In this document: positions 1 to 8,568 of the stretch, piece after piece | Layout of the letters: each line of letters opens with the position of its first letter | How positions within the stretch are numbered: the stretch's first letter is position 1 | Origin: Desulfobulbaceae bacterium | GTDB lineage: Bacteria; Desulfobacterota; Desulfobulbia; Desulfobulbales; Desulfobulbaceae | Assembly: GCA_015493715.1 (NCBI GenBank) | Contig: WGCP01000372.1 | Coordinates: forward strand, 1-36,536 | Direction of reading: 5' to 3' | Length of the DNA: 36,536 bases | Position numbers and translations under genes: made by a program | The notes under the pieces: model-generated | Told to the model about the DNA's origin: nothing | Databases searched by the model: none | The model's input: the letters and a program-made list of their open reading frames with translations, nothing else

Positions 1-360
1 AAGACTTCGCAGAGCAATGGTTGTGTACAGGAGCAGGACGGAACCGACAAAAAGAAAAAACGGCGATACCATCCAGAGTAAAAGAAATATAAGAGCAAGG
101 CAGGCGGAGACGCCGACAAGAGTTGTTACAACTGTGAGTTGCCCTGCCCTGCGCAGAGAGATACGCATGTTTTGGAAAAACTTTCTTCGAAAAAACGATT
201 CAAGTGCTTTGGCCAGTTCGGCAATCAGCATCACCGGATGCGGCAGGTGACGCGGATCACCAAATAAAAAATCCAGGGCAAGGGCAAGCCAAAGCCCGGG
301 AAGAAATGTATGCGCCGTTAATGGGAATCCGCCGAAAATAAAATGTAAAAACCCCCTCAC
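1..360 (-). CDS. cbiB: Adenosylcobinamide-phosphate synthase CbiB/CobD family, N-terminal part (runs off the left edge)
   Basis: Minus-strand frame from GTG at 358-360 reads VRGFLHFIFGGFPLTAHTFLPGLWLALALDFLFGDPRHLPHPVMLIAELAKALESFFRRKF..., the CbiB N-terminal LDxLxGDPxxLPHPV motif; open to position 1. Confidence 0.82.
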   Translation of the reverse strand, partial: MRGFLHFIFGGFPLTAHTFLPGLWLALALDFLFGDPRHLPHPVMLIAELAKALESFFRRKFFQNMRISLRRAGQLTVVTTLVGVSACLALIFLLLWMVSPFFLFVGSVLLLYTTIALRSL

Positions 361-361
361 T

Positions 362-3016
362 TTACAGGCCCAAGAGTTGATACACCCGGTCCATGTCAAG
401 CTGCGCGCGGACCAGATCGGCTAACCGGTCAAGGGCCGGTTCCAGGTCATAAACCGCTCCGCCATCGGCACGCACATCACATCCTTTTTTCCTGCGTAAC
501 CGGTTGATCCACCAGCGGCGGAAGCCATCGGCATCAAAGATCCCATGCAGATAGGTTCCCCATATCCCATCGCCGCCGGCAAGCCCGCACGCAGAGCCAT
601 CATCAAAACGCAACACAATTGCACCATCACCGGAACTGATCCCGTGATGAATCTCATAGCCGTGCACGGTACAGCCGGAAGCCAGATGCGTGCCCTGCTT
701 TCGGGTCAGTGTTTTTTCAGCGGCAAGCTCGGTGTCCATATTGAGCAGGCCAAGTCCGGCACATGACTCGCAGGAGGTGCTCTCCAGGCCGTGCGGGTCG
801 GTCATCCTGCGTCCGAGGAGCTGAAATCCTCCGCAGATGCCGACAATTTCGCTGTCGTTGTTTGCTGCCTGGACAATTGCCTGATCAAGTCCGCTGCTGC
901 GGAGAAAGGCCAGATCAGCGGCTACATTTTTGCTGCCCGGCAGAATGATCGCATCAGGATGGCCGAGATCCGGAACATTGGAAACGATGCGGACAAAGAC
1001 ATCCTCTTCCATCAACAGGGGTTCAATGTCGGTAAAATTTGAAATATGGGGCAGGTCGATCAGGACCACCTCCACATGCGTGCAATCCGGCCGTGTACTG
1101 CTGAAAAGACCGGCCTTAAAGCCCACCGAATCCTCCTGGGGAAGGCCAAGGTCACGGATAAAGGGTATTACCCCGTAGACCGGTTTGCCCGTATGGTCCA
1201 ACAGGTAAGCATGGGCATCACCAAGGAGCCGCTCGTCACCCCGGAATCGGTTGACCACAAACCCTGCCAGCAAGGCCCGCTCCCAGGGGTCCATAACGGC
1301 GAGGTGGCCGATAAAAGAGGCATAGACACCGCCACGGTCGATATCGCCGACCAGGAGCGCTCCAGCGCCGGCATGTCCGGCCATGCGTGTATTGACGATA
1401 TCATGGGATTTCAGATTGACCTCGCCCGGACTGCCCGCCCCTTCCAAAAGTAGTACATCATGTTCGGAGGCCAGGCTGTCATAGGCCGTACACACCTTCT
1501 GCCAGGCGGTTTTTTTGTAACGCACATAGTCCCGGACGTTCATATTGCCGACCGGTCTGCCAAGCACGATAATCTGACTGCCGACATCTGAATTGGGTTT
1601 GAGGAGAATGGGATTCATCCGCACGTCCGGATCCAGCCGACAGGCCTGGGCCTGGACGACCTGTGCCCTTCCCATTTCGCCTCCGTCTCTGGTCACATAG
1701 GAATTGAGCGACATATTCTGGGCCTTGAACGGGGCAACCCGAACGCCATCCTGAAGAAGTATGCGCCCAAGCGCAGCCACAAGAACGCTTTTGCCCACAT
1801 CAGAACCGGTTCCCAACAGCATCAGGGCAGGTTTTTTCTTTTGTATCACCAGGTTATTCTTTTCTTCCCGAACATTCTTTTTTTCACTTACGCCTGGTCT
1901 GCTCTCTTTTTTTGCTCCGGCAGGAGAAAGCAGGACCTGCTGCAGGGCCTGAATCAACTGTTCGTTGTCTGTTCGTGTCCTGACGGCTATGCGAAAATAT
2001 CGATTATCAAGATTTTGATAATCACCACAGGGCCGGATGGCGATATGGTGATCGCTCAGCAGAATTTCAGCAAGTATTGTTCCTGAAATTTTTTTGTTTT
2101 CCGACCGGAGAAGAAGGAAATTTACGGATGAGGGAAAGGAAAAAAGATCAGGCAATGCAGACAGGGAAGTGGTAAGAAATGCCCGTTCCTGCGTAATCAG
2201 TCGGTAACTTTGTTCAAGATACCGGTGTGGTGAAAAGGCAAATGATCCGATGTCGGATGTAGACAGACATGCCTCGCCGACCACCTGAGCAAGGGTATTC
2301 ACCCGCCAGGGAGCGCTGTTTTCCCGCAATCGTCGGCACAAGTCGGCAGAGGCGGCGACAAACCCGAGGCGCAGACCGGGGACGGCAAAAATTTTGGTCA
2401 GGGAATAGAGAACAAGCAGGTTGTCGGCACAACCGGCAATACTCTGATAAGAGGGGATGAAACCGGCAAAGGCCTCGTCAATCAGAAACCAGGCATCGGC
2501 ATGGTTGCGGATAAGGGCAAGTAACCGATCACGATCAATCAGTTGGCCGGTGGGATTATTGGGCTGCCCGAGGATGATGAGATCTCCCGGCCTGATAGAA
2601 TCGGACAATTGTTCAAGGTCCGGCTGAAAGCCATCCCCACTTTTCAGGGGAAAATATGCAATATCAATGGTCGCCTTGCTGCATGCTGTTTCGTAATCAA
2701 TATAGGACGGCACACCGATAAGCGCTCGCTTCGGCTGCAGAATTGAGGGAATCTGAAAGAGAATATCAGAGGTGCCGTTGCCAGCGACAACCTGTTGCGG
2801 GTCCAGGGAAAAAAAGGCGGCTATCTTTTCCGTCAGACCGGCGCTGCAAGGATCGGGATAGTGGATGAGATCAGGGATATGGTCGATAATCAGGCCGGAG
2901 AGAAAATGCGGCGGTCCAAGCGGATTTATATTGGCGCTGAAATCGATAAGCTCCTCCGGGCGGCAGCCGATTTCTCGGGCAAGGTGCCGGATATTGCCGC
3001 CATGTCCGCTCATCAA
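362..3016 (-). CDS. Fusion protein: N-terminal threonine-phosphate decarboxylase (CobD/HisC-like PLP fold) + C-terminal cobyric acid synthase (CobQ/CbiP)
   Basis: 884-aa ORF. N-term MSGHGGNIRHLAREIGCRPEELIDFSANINPLGPP is CobD-like; after a Lys/Glu-rich linker, PALMLLGTGSDVGKSVLVAALGRILLQDGVRVAPFKAQNMSLNSYVT and late GICGGFQLLG / GTYLHGIFD are CobQ amidotransferase signatures. Confidence 0.93.
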   Translation of the reverse strand: MMSGHGGNIRHLAREIGCRPEELIDFSANINPLGPPHFLSGLIIDHIPDLIHYPDPCSAGLTEKIAAFFSLDPQQVVAGNGTSDILFQIPSILQPKRALIGVPSYIDYETACSKATIDIAYFPLKSGDGFQPDLEQLSDSIRPGDLIILGQPNNPTGQLIDRDRLLALIRNHADAWFLIDEAFAGFIPSYQSIAGCADNLLVLYSLTKIFAVPGLRLGFVAASADLCRRLRENSAPWRVNTLAQVVGEACLSTSDIGSFAFSPHRYLEQSYRLITQERAFLTTSLSALPDLFSFPSSVNFLLLRSENKKISGTILAEILLSDHHIAIRPCGDYQNLDNRYFRIAVRTRTDNEQLIQALQQVLLSPAGAKKESRPGVSEKKNVREEKNNLVIQKKKPALMLLGTGSDVGKSVLVAALGRILLQDGVRVAPFKAQNMSLNSYVTRDGGEMGRAQVVQAQACRLDPDVRMNPILLKPNSDVGSQIIVLGRPVGNMNVRDYVRYKKTAWQKVCTAYDSLASEHDVLLLEGAGSPGEVNLKSHDIVNTRMAGHAGAGALLVGDIDRGGVYASFIGHLAVMDPWERALLAGFVVNRFRGDERLLGDAHAYLLDHTGKPVYGVIPFIRDLGLPQEDSVGFKAGLFSSTRPDCTHVEVVLIDLPHISNFTDIEPLLMEEDVFVRIVSNVPDLGHPDAIILPGSKNVAADLAFLRSSGLDQAIVQAANNDSEIVGICGGFQLLGRRMTDPHGLESTSCESCAGLGLLNMDTELAAEKTLTRKQGTHLASGCTVHGYEIHHGISSGDGAIVLRFDDGSACGLAGGDGIWGTYLHGIFDADGFRRWWINRLRRKKGCDVRADGGAVYDLEPALDRLADLVRAQLDMDRVYQLLGL

Positions 3017-3759
3017 TGACTCCAGTATGCCAGTGATACGGCAAGGGCGACACCGGCTTCACTGAGTTCACAGATTGCGCCCAGGGTATCGCCGGTTGCC
3101 CCGTTAATTTTCCGTTTACACATCCAGGCAAAGGCCACGATAATTGCCGCAAAGATAAGGATCAACAGGACACCTGTCATGCCTCCTGTGAACATGGCCG
3201 TCACTCCGAAAAACACAAAGGCCCAGATCCCGGCAAGACGGGAGCGCCTGGAGTAAAAAAGTGTTGCCAATCCGCCCTCAGAACGGGCATAGGGAAGCAG
3301 GGCCATGAAAATGACAATAGCGCACCTGCCGGCAATGGGCATCAGAAAGACGGCACGCACCGCCCCCGGCCGATCAAGGGTGGCAAGAGCGGAGAATTTC
3401 AGCAACAGGACCATTATCAGGGCAATAACCCCCATGGCACCAATATGGGAATCCCGCATAATTGCAAGAATCCGTTCCCTGGGTCGGGCGCTGAAAAAAC
3501 CGTCCGCAGTATCGGCAAGACCGTCTAAGTGAAATCCACCGGAAACAGCAAGCAGCACAAAGGTGGTCAGCGTTGCGGCCACCAGAGGCGGCAACAGACT
3601 CCAGAAGAGCAGGCCAAGCAGGGAAGCCAGTGCTCCCAGGACCAGGCCGACGACAGGAAAAAAAGGTATGGAAGCGGCCAGATCATCAGATCCGCTCCCA
3701 TAGGTACCGGGTAACGGAAAAACGGTCAAAAAACGGATGGCGGCGATAAGGGGTGCCAA
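3013..3759 (-). CDS. cobS: Adenosylcobinamide-GDP ribazoletransferase (cobalamin synthase)
   Basis: Reads AAIRFLTVFPLPG...HLDGLADTADGFFSARPRERILAIMRDSHIGAMG, CobS signature. The ORF is open upstream but those residues overlap cobT out of frame; start placed near TTG at 3759 (uncertain). Stop overlaps the next ATG. Confidence 0.9.
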   Translation of the reverse strand: MAPLIAAIRFLTVFPLPGTYGSGSDDLAASIPFFPVVGLVLGALASLLGLLFWSLLPPLVAATLTTFVLLAVSGGFHLDGLADTADGFFSARPRERILAIMRDSHIGAMGVIALIMVLLLKFSALATLDRPGAVRAVFLMPIAGRCAIVIFMALLPYARSEGGLATLFYSRRSRLAGIWAFVFFGVTAMFTGGMTGVLLILIFAAIIVAFAWMCKRKINGATGDTLGAICELSEAGVALAVSLAYWSH

Positions 3760-3770
3760 AAGAAAACCCG

Positions 3771-4865
3771 CTACTCCGGTGTTCCGGTCACGCCTGCATC
3801 GGCAAAGGTGGCTACCTCGGTCAAAATCGCCCTGGAAGCCTCCACAAGATTCAGAGAAAGGGCGGCGCCGGTGCCCTCGCCAAGACGCAGGTTGAGATCC
3901 AGCAGCGGTTTTTTCCCCAGCTTTTCCTGCATGGCCCGGTGCCCGGGTTCCATACTGCGGTGGGCGCATATAATATAGTCGCGGGTAAAGGGTTCGATAC
4001 CCTGGGCAATAAGGGCGCCGGCGGTTGAAATAAATCCGTCGACAACAACAGGTTTTCGCCGGGCGGCAGCGCCGAGAATCAAACCGGCGATTCCGCCGAT
4101 TTCAAAACCGCCGACCTTGGCCAGTACATCCAGAGCATCATCCTTATCCGGATGGTTCACTTCGAGTATTTTCTCTATAATTTTGATTTTTCGTTCTAAC
4201 TCGCCATCATCAAGTCCTGTTCCCCTGCCCGTCAGATCTCGTACCGAACTTCCGGTCAGGACTGCGGCAATGGCGGTAGATGGAGTGGTGTTGCCGATCC
4301 CCATATCGCCGGTGGCAAAGATATCCACCTGGTCGGCCAAGGCATAGGCCACTTCAATACCGGCTTCAACGGCCAGGACCGCATGCGTCCTGCTCATGGC
4401 CGGTCCTTTGGCAATATTGTTAGTACCGAAAGCTATCTTTTTTGACCGGATAACCCCCTTACTTACCAGGTCGTCCAGGTCGGCGGCCGTGCCCATGTCC
4501 ACAACTTCAACCTTTGCCCCGGCCTGTTTGGCCAAGGCGTTGATGCCGGCGCCACCGGCCACAAAATTATACACCATCTGGGCCGTGACTTCGGAGGGAT
4601 ATTTGGATACGCCTTCTTCGGTCACTCCATGGTCACCGACCATGACGACAACGGTTTTCCTTTCAACCGGCGGTTTGAGGGAACGGGTCATTCCGGCAAG
4701 ATCAACGGCAAGATCCATCAGATCACCGAGGGCCCAGTGAGGCATGGTTAACTGTTCAAGATGGGCGGTCGCCTGCTCGCGATAGCTTGTATCCTGGGGA
4801 AATATCTCTTTGACGACGGTATCTAAAAACGAATGTTCTTTTTGCGTTATTGGTTTCATTTGCAA
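3771..4865 (-). CDS. cobT: Nicotinate-nucleotide--dimethylbenzimidazole phosphoribosyltransferase
   Basis: 364 aa with VVMVGDHGVTEEGVSKYPSEVTAQMVYNFVAGGAGINALAKQAGAKVEVVDMG and GDMGIGNTTPSTAIAAVLTG, CobT motifs. Confidence 0.96.
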   Translation of the reverse strand: MQMKPITQKEHSFLDTVVKEIFPQDTSYREQATAHLEQLTMPHWALGDLMDLAVDLAGMTRSLKPPVERKTVVVMVGDHGVTEEGVSKYPSEVTAQMVYNFVAGGAGINALAKQAGAKVEVVDMGTAADLDDLVSKGVIRSKKIAFGTNNIAKGPAMSRTHAVLAVEAGIEVAYALADQVDIFATGDMGIGNTTPSTAIAAVLTGSSVRDLTGRGTGLDDGELERKIKIIEKILEVNHPDKDDALDVLAKVGGFEIGGIAGLILGAAARRKPVVVDGFISTAGALIAQGIEPFTRDYIICAHRSMEPGHRAMQEKLGKKPLLDLNLRLGEGTGAALSLNLVEASRAILTEVATFADAGVTGTPE

Positions 4866-4915
4866 TTTCCATTTATATTTTCGTTATACTTTCTTTTTTC
4901 CTGATTCCCTATCAA

Positions 4916-4952
4916 TTCTTGTCCTTTTAAAATTTCTTGTCCTTTTAAGAAT
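4916..4952. repeat. Two tandem ~18-bp units in the cobT leader
   Basis: TTCTTGTCCTTTTAAAAT followed directly by TTCTTGTCCTTTTAAGAAT. Confidence 0.7.
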
Positions 4953-5017
4953 CGAATCTCGAAATACACTGTCAGGCGCCATTTTCCAGGGATCCCTTGA
5001 TTTAGGATCCTCTCTGT

Positions 5018-5041
5018 AGTACATTAAAATGTACATGTACA
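5018..5041. promoter_or_regulatory. Putative YefM-YoeB autoregulatory operator
   Basis: AGTACATTAAAATGTACATGTACA: GTACAT/ATGTAC inverted repeat plus a second TGTACA; centres of the first two hexamers are 12 bp apart, immediately upstream of yefM. Confidence 0.7.
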
Positions 5042-5059
5042 TAAACAAGGGAGGATACA

Positions 5060-5311
5060 ATGGAGACTATTACATATACTTCGGCACGGGGAAATCTTGC
5101 TCAAACAATGCGTAAGGTTTGTGATGACCACGCCCCTGTCATTATCACTCGAAAAATGGCTCAGCCGGTTATAATGCTTTCTCTTGAAGATTATCAATCT
5201 CTTGAAGAGACGGCTTATTTATTAAGAAGCCCAAAAAATGCCCGACGACTGCTTGAATCCATCGATAAAATTGAATCCGGTCATGGTGTTGAACAGGAGC
5301 TCATTGATTGA
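5060..5311 (+). CDS. yefM: Antitoxin, Phd/YefM family
   Basis: 83 aa METITYTSARGNLAQTMRKVCDDHAPVIITRKMAQPVIMLSLEDYQSLEETAYLLRSPKNARRLLESI, close to YefM; followed by an overlapping YoeB ORF. Confidence 0.95.
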   Translation: METITYTSARGNLAQTMRKVCDDHAPVIITRKMAQPVIMLSLEDYQSLEETAYLLRSPKNARRLLESIDKIESGHGVEQELID

Positions 5312-5562
5312 AACTCATTTTTACAAAAAATTCCTGGGATGATTACCTCTATTGGCAACGAACGGATAAAAAAATAGTAAAAAGAATTAATTTGCTTATT
5401 CGTCATATCCAACGTGTACCCTATGAAGGTATTGGAAAACCGGAACCTTTGAAACATGCCCTTTCCGGGTACTGGTCACGACGCATTACAGATAAACACC
5501 GTATTGTTTACAAAGTTGACAATGCTGCTGTTTTTATTCTCCAACTCCGTTACCACTATTAA
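5308..5562 (+). CDS. yoeB: Toxin YoeB (RelE superfamily mRNA interferase)
   Basis: 84 aa MKLIFTKNSWDDYLYWQRTDKKIVKRINLLIRHIQRVPYEGIGKPEPLKHALSGYWSRRITDKHRIVYKV...LQLRYHY; YoeB motifs including GxGKPEPLK, SGxWSRRI and C-terminal YHY. Confidence 0.96.
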   Translation: MKLIFTKNSWDDYLYWQRTDKKIVKRINLLIRHIQRVPYEGIGKPEPLKHALSGYWSRRITDKHRIVYKVDNAAVFILQLRYHY

Positions 5563-5615
5563 AGCCCGGCAAATTTCCCGCTCGATTTTTTGTAAAAGCG
5601 GCCGGCCAACCGTAT

Positions 5616-6173
5616 TTATTTAAGCTGGAGCGGAATACCGCAACTCACGAGAAAGACCTGGTCGGCAACAACCGCCACACAGCGGTTACAACGCCCGACA
5701 AGATCCCTATATCTACGCACAAGCTTATTCTCCGGAACAATCCCCTGCCCCACCTCACCAGTGACCATAATAATGGTCCCGTAGTGCTGCCCTGCAGCAT
5801 GGGCAAGGTCATTGACACGCGGGATGAGTTCCTGTTCCGTTAGTAATTCCCCTCTGTTATCAGCATCAAAAAGCAGATTATTGATCCACAGGGTCAGACA
5901 GTCAATCACGATGGTTGTGCCCTGCTCCGCCTGTCGAATACTGTTTTCCGGCGAAATTTGTTCTTCAATCGTCTGCCATCCAGTCTGCAGACGGGCTTCC
6001 TGATGCAGGCGAATACGGTCCGCCATTTCTTTGTCCGTGCAGGGACAGGTGGCAATGAACAGGTGCGGCCCGTCAATACCCTCAGCAACCTGTTGCGCAA
6101 AATCTGATTTTCCGGACCTGCAGCCACCAGTGACCAGAATAAGCGCATTTTTCGTTCCTTTTTTTTCAGCCAT
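5616..6173 (-). CDS. cobU: Bifunctional adenosylcobinamide kinase/adenosylcobinamide-phosphate guanylyltransferase
   Basis: 185 aa with ILVTGGCRSGKSDFAQ P-loop, VIDCLTLWINNLL and VTGEVGQGIVPENKLVRRYRDLVGRCNR, CobU/CobP signatures. Confidence 0.96.
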   Translation of the reverse strand: MAEKKGTKNALILVTGGCRSGKSDFAQQVAEGIDGPHLFIATCPCTDKEMADRIRLHQEARLQTGWQTIEEQISPENSIRQAEQGTTIVIDCLTLWINNLLFDADNRGELLTEQELIPRVNDLAHAAGQHYGTIIMVTGEVGQGIVPENKLVRRYRDLVGRCNRCVAVVADQVFLVSCGIPLQLK

Positions 6174-6217
6174 GGATTGATGAACCTGTAGATTGCCTGT
6201 AACTGCTTACGATTACC

Positions 6218-6808
6218 TCATCGATTCAAACCGGTTAAGACGCCACCTTGTGAGTGCAGGGAAACCGTTGTCCAGGAGCCGTACCCGATATCAAAAAGCA
6301 GGTAGTTTTTATGGTCAATCCCAAGCAGCAGGCAGAGCATGATTCTGATGACTCCCCCATGGCTGACGATAAGGAGTTGCCGGTCCTTGTCTTTTTCCGC
6401 CTGATGCCGCCAATCATCGGCAAGGGTCTGCAGCCTGGTGACAAAATCAGCTATGGATTCGCCGCCGGGAAAACAAAAATGATGATATTCCTGCCAGGAG
6501 GAAATATCAGCCCCTTGTTCCACCAGCTCGGTAAAGGTCTTCATCTCCCAACGGCCGAAATCAATTTCCCGGAGCCGGTCATCAAAAACAACACTGGAGA
6601 CCACGCCCTGCTCCGTCAACTCCTCCTGAGTCTGAGTAGTCCGAAGCATGGGGCTGCATAAGCAGGGTAAGTCTTTCGGCAATCGGGCGCCAAGCCTTGT
6701 ACATTGCAGGCGCCCTTTTTTAGAGAGTGGGGCCTCGGTTGTGCCAAGCAGAGCCCCGCTGGGCGCAGTCGTCCTTCCGTGCCGGATAAAATGCAGGTGC
6801 AGAGGCAT
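6218..6808 (-). CDS. cobC: Histidine phosphatase family protein, probable alpha-ribazole phosphatase
   Basis: 196 aa, LHFIRHGRTTAPSGALLGTTEAPLSKKG (RHG motif), DFGRWE and VSHGGVIR; context next to cobU. Confidence 0.85.
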   Translation of the reverse strand: MPLHLHFIRHGRTTAPSGALLGTTEAPLSKKGRLQCTRLGARLPKDLPCLCSPMLRTTQTQEELTEQGVVSSVVFDDRLREIDFGRWEMKTFTELVEQGADISSWQEYHHFCFPGGESIADFVTRLQTLADDWRHQAEKDKDRQLLIVSHGGVIRIMLCLLLGIDHKNYLLFDIGYGSWTTVSLHSQGGVLTGLNR

Positions 6809-6816
6809 GGCCGTTT

Positions 6817-8565
6817 TTACACACCGTCGGCCAGGGCACGGTCATAGAGTTTGCCGACCCCGTATTCATTGCGCCGCTGAAATTTTTCCCAGGAAGGCCC
6901 GATCAGCTGCATTTCAGGATATTTTTTCTGGATATCCATGGCGATTTCCATTTCCTTGGTACAGCCTGTTGAATAGGTAGCATCTTTACCGATCCATTCC
7001 GGCGGGACCTTTTCCCCCATCAGCTCAAAGGCTTTTTCAATATCACCAACCGTCTGAAAACGCCAGATATCAATGACGCCGGAACGTTGAAAAATTTCCC
7101 ACATGTACATGATATCATCGGCATCCATACCTTCTTCAAAATATTCGCCTGGATTTATAATAACGATATCATCGATAGTTGAACGAAGATGATCAACAAA
7201 AACATTAAGAATTTTCTTGGCCATGGCCAACTGGCCGGGAATCGAGCCGACAATGGCGGAATAAAACATGATCTTTTTGCCCTGCTGCTTTTCCTTTTTT
7301 GCCATATTAATCAGATATTGAGCCTTGGCCCTGAGATCTGACTCGGAAAAACGTATAACGGCCGGGTGATGTTTTTTCAGGGTCACACTGATGCCGCCCT
7401 CTTCCTCTCTGACAAAAGAAATCATGTCTCTGGTAAACTGAAAATGATTATTGATACATACTCCGTTTCCGTTGCACCGGTTGATGACAAGATCAGCCTC
7501 CTTAAAGGACCGGGCAAAGGTGATCGAGGTGCGCAACGGATTAAACCGTTCACCGGTGCCGTCGGAAATGACCAATAATTTGTTGTCCTCGTGCAGGAGG
7601 CGAAGCAGCTCGTTTTTGGAAATTGCCGCATCGCTTATCAGGGTTGCCCCGGCCAGGGCCTTTTCCAGCACGGGATCTTCAAGAATATCACCATAGGAAA
7701 TCCGCCGGTAAAAAAAATCCTGCTTCACCGCTAAAATAACCTTGATACCAAGATTCATCAACAGGCGAATAATAGCGAGATCAAAGACAATTTCACCTGA
7801 CTGACCGGCGATCCAGAGCAGGTAGGCCCTCTTACTGGAAAGAAGAATCTGCCGCAGCTTATCGGAAAACCACTGCCAGCCGTCACCTGATATGGTTTTG
7901 TTCATTATTGCGCGAACTTCTCCTATGTCCGTACTGCCCTGCCGGATGGCGCGAACGGTTGACAGGAGCAGCAGCCGCTGCAGCTTTAACAGGTGAACCT
8001 GCAGGTCAATATCGTTTAAGGTGGAATGATCATCAAGCTGTAAACCCTGCCTGGAGACAAAGGCGTCGCGGAATTCTTTTGAGGCAAGAAAGCGAGCCGT
8101 CTGCATATTCTCACGTTCACGCACCCGGGCAAGGGGCCGGTTGATTTCAGAGATTGTGGTAAAGATGCCAAGGAGCCGTTTTTCAAGACGTGTGGGCAGC
8201 AGCACCCGGGAGGTGATTTCATGTTGATATTTAATGGACAGCAGGCTGAGCATGTACCTGCGCCTGTATGTGTCAAGAACAGCCTGGGAAACCAGTTCCT
8301 CTATCCGATCCCATATTTCACCATAAGCCGCAGACAACAGTATATCGCCACGTTTTTCAATGATGGCGGAAAAGAGTTCGTCGGAACATGGGTAATAATT
8401 TTTCTCTCCGTCCATGTGGACGATAAAGTTGAGCTGCTCCGGAGAGGCGACTTTGTCCGGGAATGCTTCATAGGCCAGATGATTTTCCGTGTAAAAATTT
8501 GTCAGCCAGGCATCGCGCTCAGCATCCCGTCCGGTCTGACTTTCCTCTTTCTGGTCCATGGCCAA
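6817..8565 (-). CDS. Uncharacterised large protein with a DUF89/ARMT1-like central region
   Basis: 582 aa; AYLLWIAGQSGEIVFDLAIIRLLMNLGIKVILAVKQ...LISD...VISDGTGERFNPLRTS...EADLVINRCNGNG resembles DUF89 phosphatases, with extra N- and C-terminal regions. 9-bp gap to cobC, 3-bp gap to the upstream kinase. Confidence 0.6.
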   Translation of the reverse strand: MAMDQKEESQTGRDAERDAWLTNFYTENHLAYEAFPDKVASPEQLNFIVHMDGEKNYYPCSDELFSAIIEKRGDILLSAAYGEIWDRIEELVSQAVLDTYRRRYMLSLLSIKYQHEITSRVLLPTRLEKRLLGIFTTISEINRPLARVRERENMQTARFLASKEFRDAFVSRQGLQLDDHSTLNDIDLQVHLLKLQRLLLLSTVRAIRQGSTDIGEVRAIMNKTISGDGWQWFSDKLRQILLSSKRAYLLWIAGQSGEIVFDLAIIRLLMNLGIKVILAVKQDFFYRRISYGDILEDPVLEKALAGATLISDAAISKNELLRLLHEDNKLLVISDGTGERFNPLRTSITFARSFKEADLVINRCNGNGVCINNHFQFTRDMISFVREEEGGISVTLKKHHPAVIRFSESDLRAKAQYLINMAKKEKQQGKKIMFYSAIVGSIPGQLAMAKKILNVFVDHLRSTIDDIVIINPGEYFEEGMDADDIMYMWEIFQRSGVIDIWRFQTVGDIEKAFELMGEKVPPEWIGKDATYSTGCTKEMEIAMDIQKKYPEMQLIGPSWEKFQRRNEYGVGKLYDRALADGV

Positions 8566-8568
8566 AAC

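Noticed and set aside
1046-1453. Plus-strand ORFs across the cobD-cobQ fusion
   Set aside because: Shadow ORFs on the opposite strand of a strongly supported coding region.
3760-3969. N-terminal extension of the 318-aa cobS ORF (MRPPQYGTRAPGHAGKAGEK...)
   Set aside because: Arg/Pro/Gly-rich out-of-frame reading of the cobT 3' end; CobS similarity begins only near LAPLIAAIRFLTVFPLPG.
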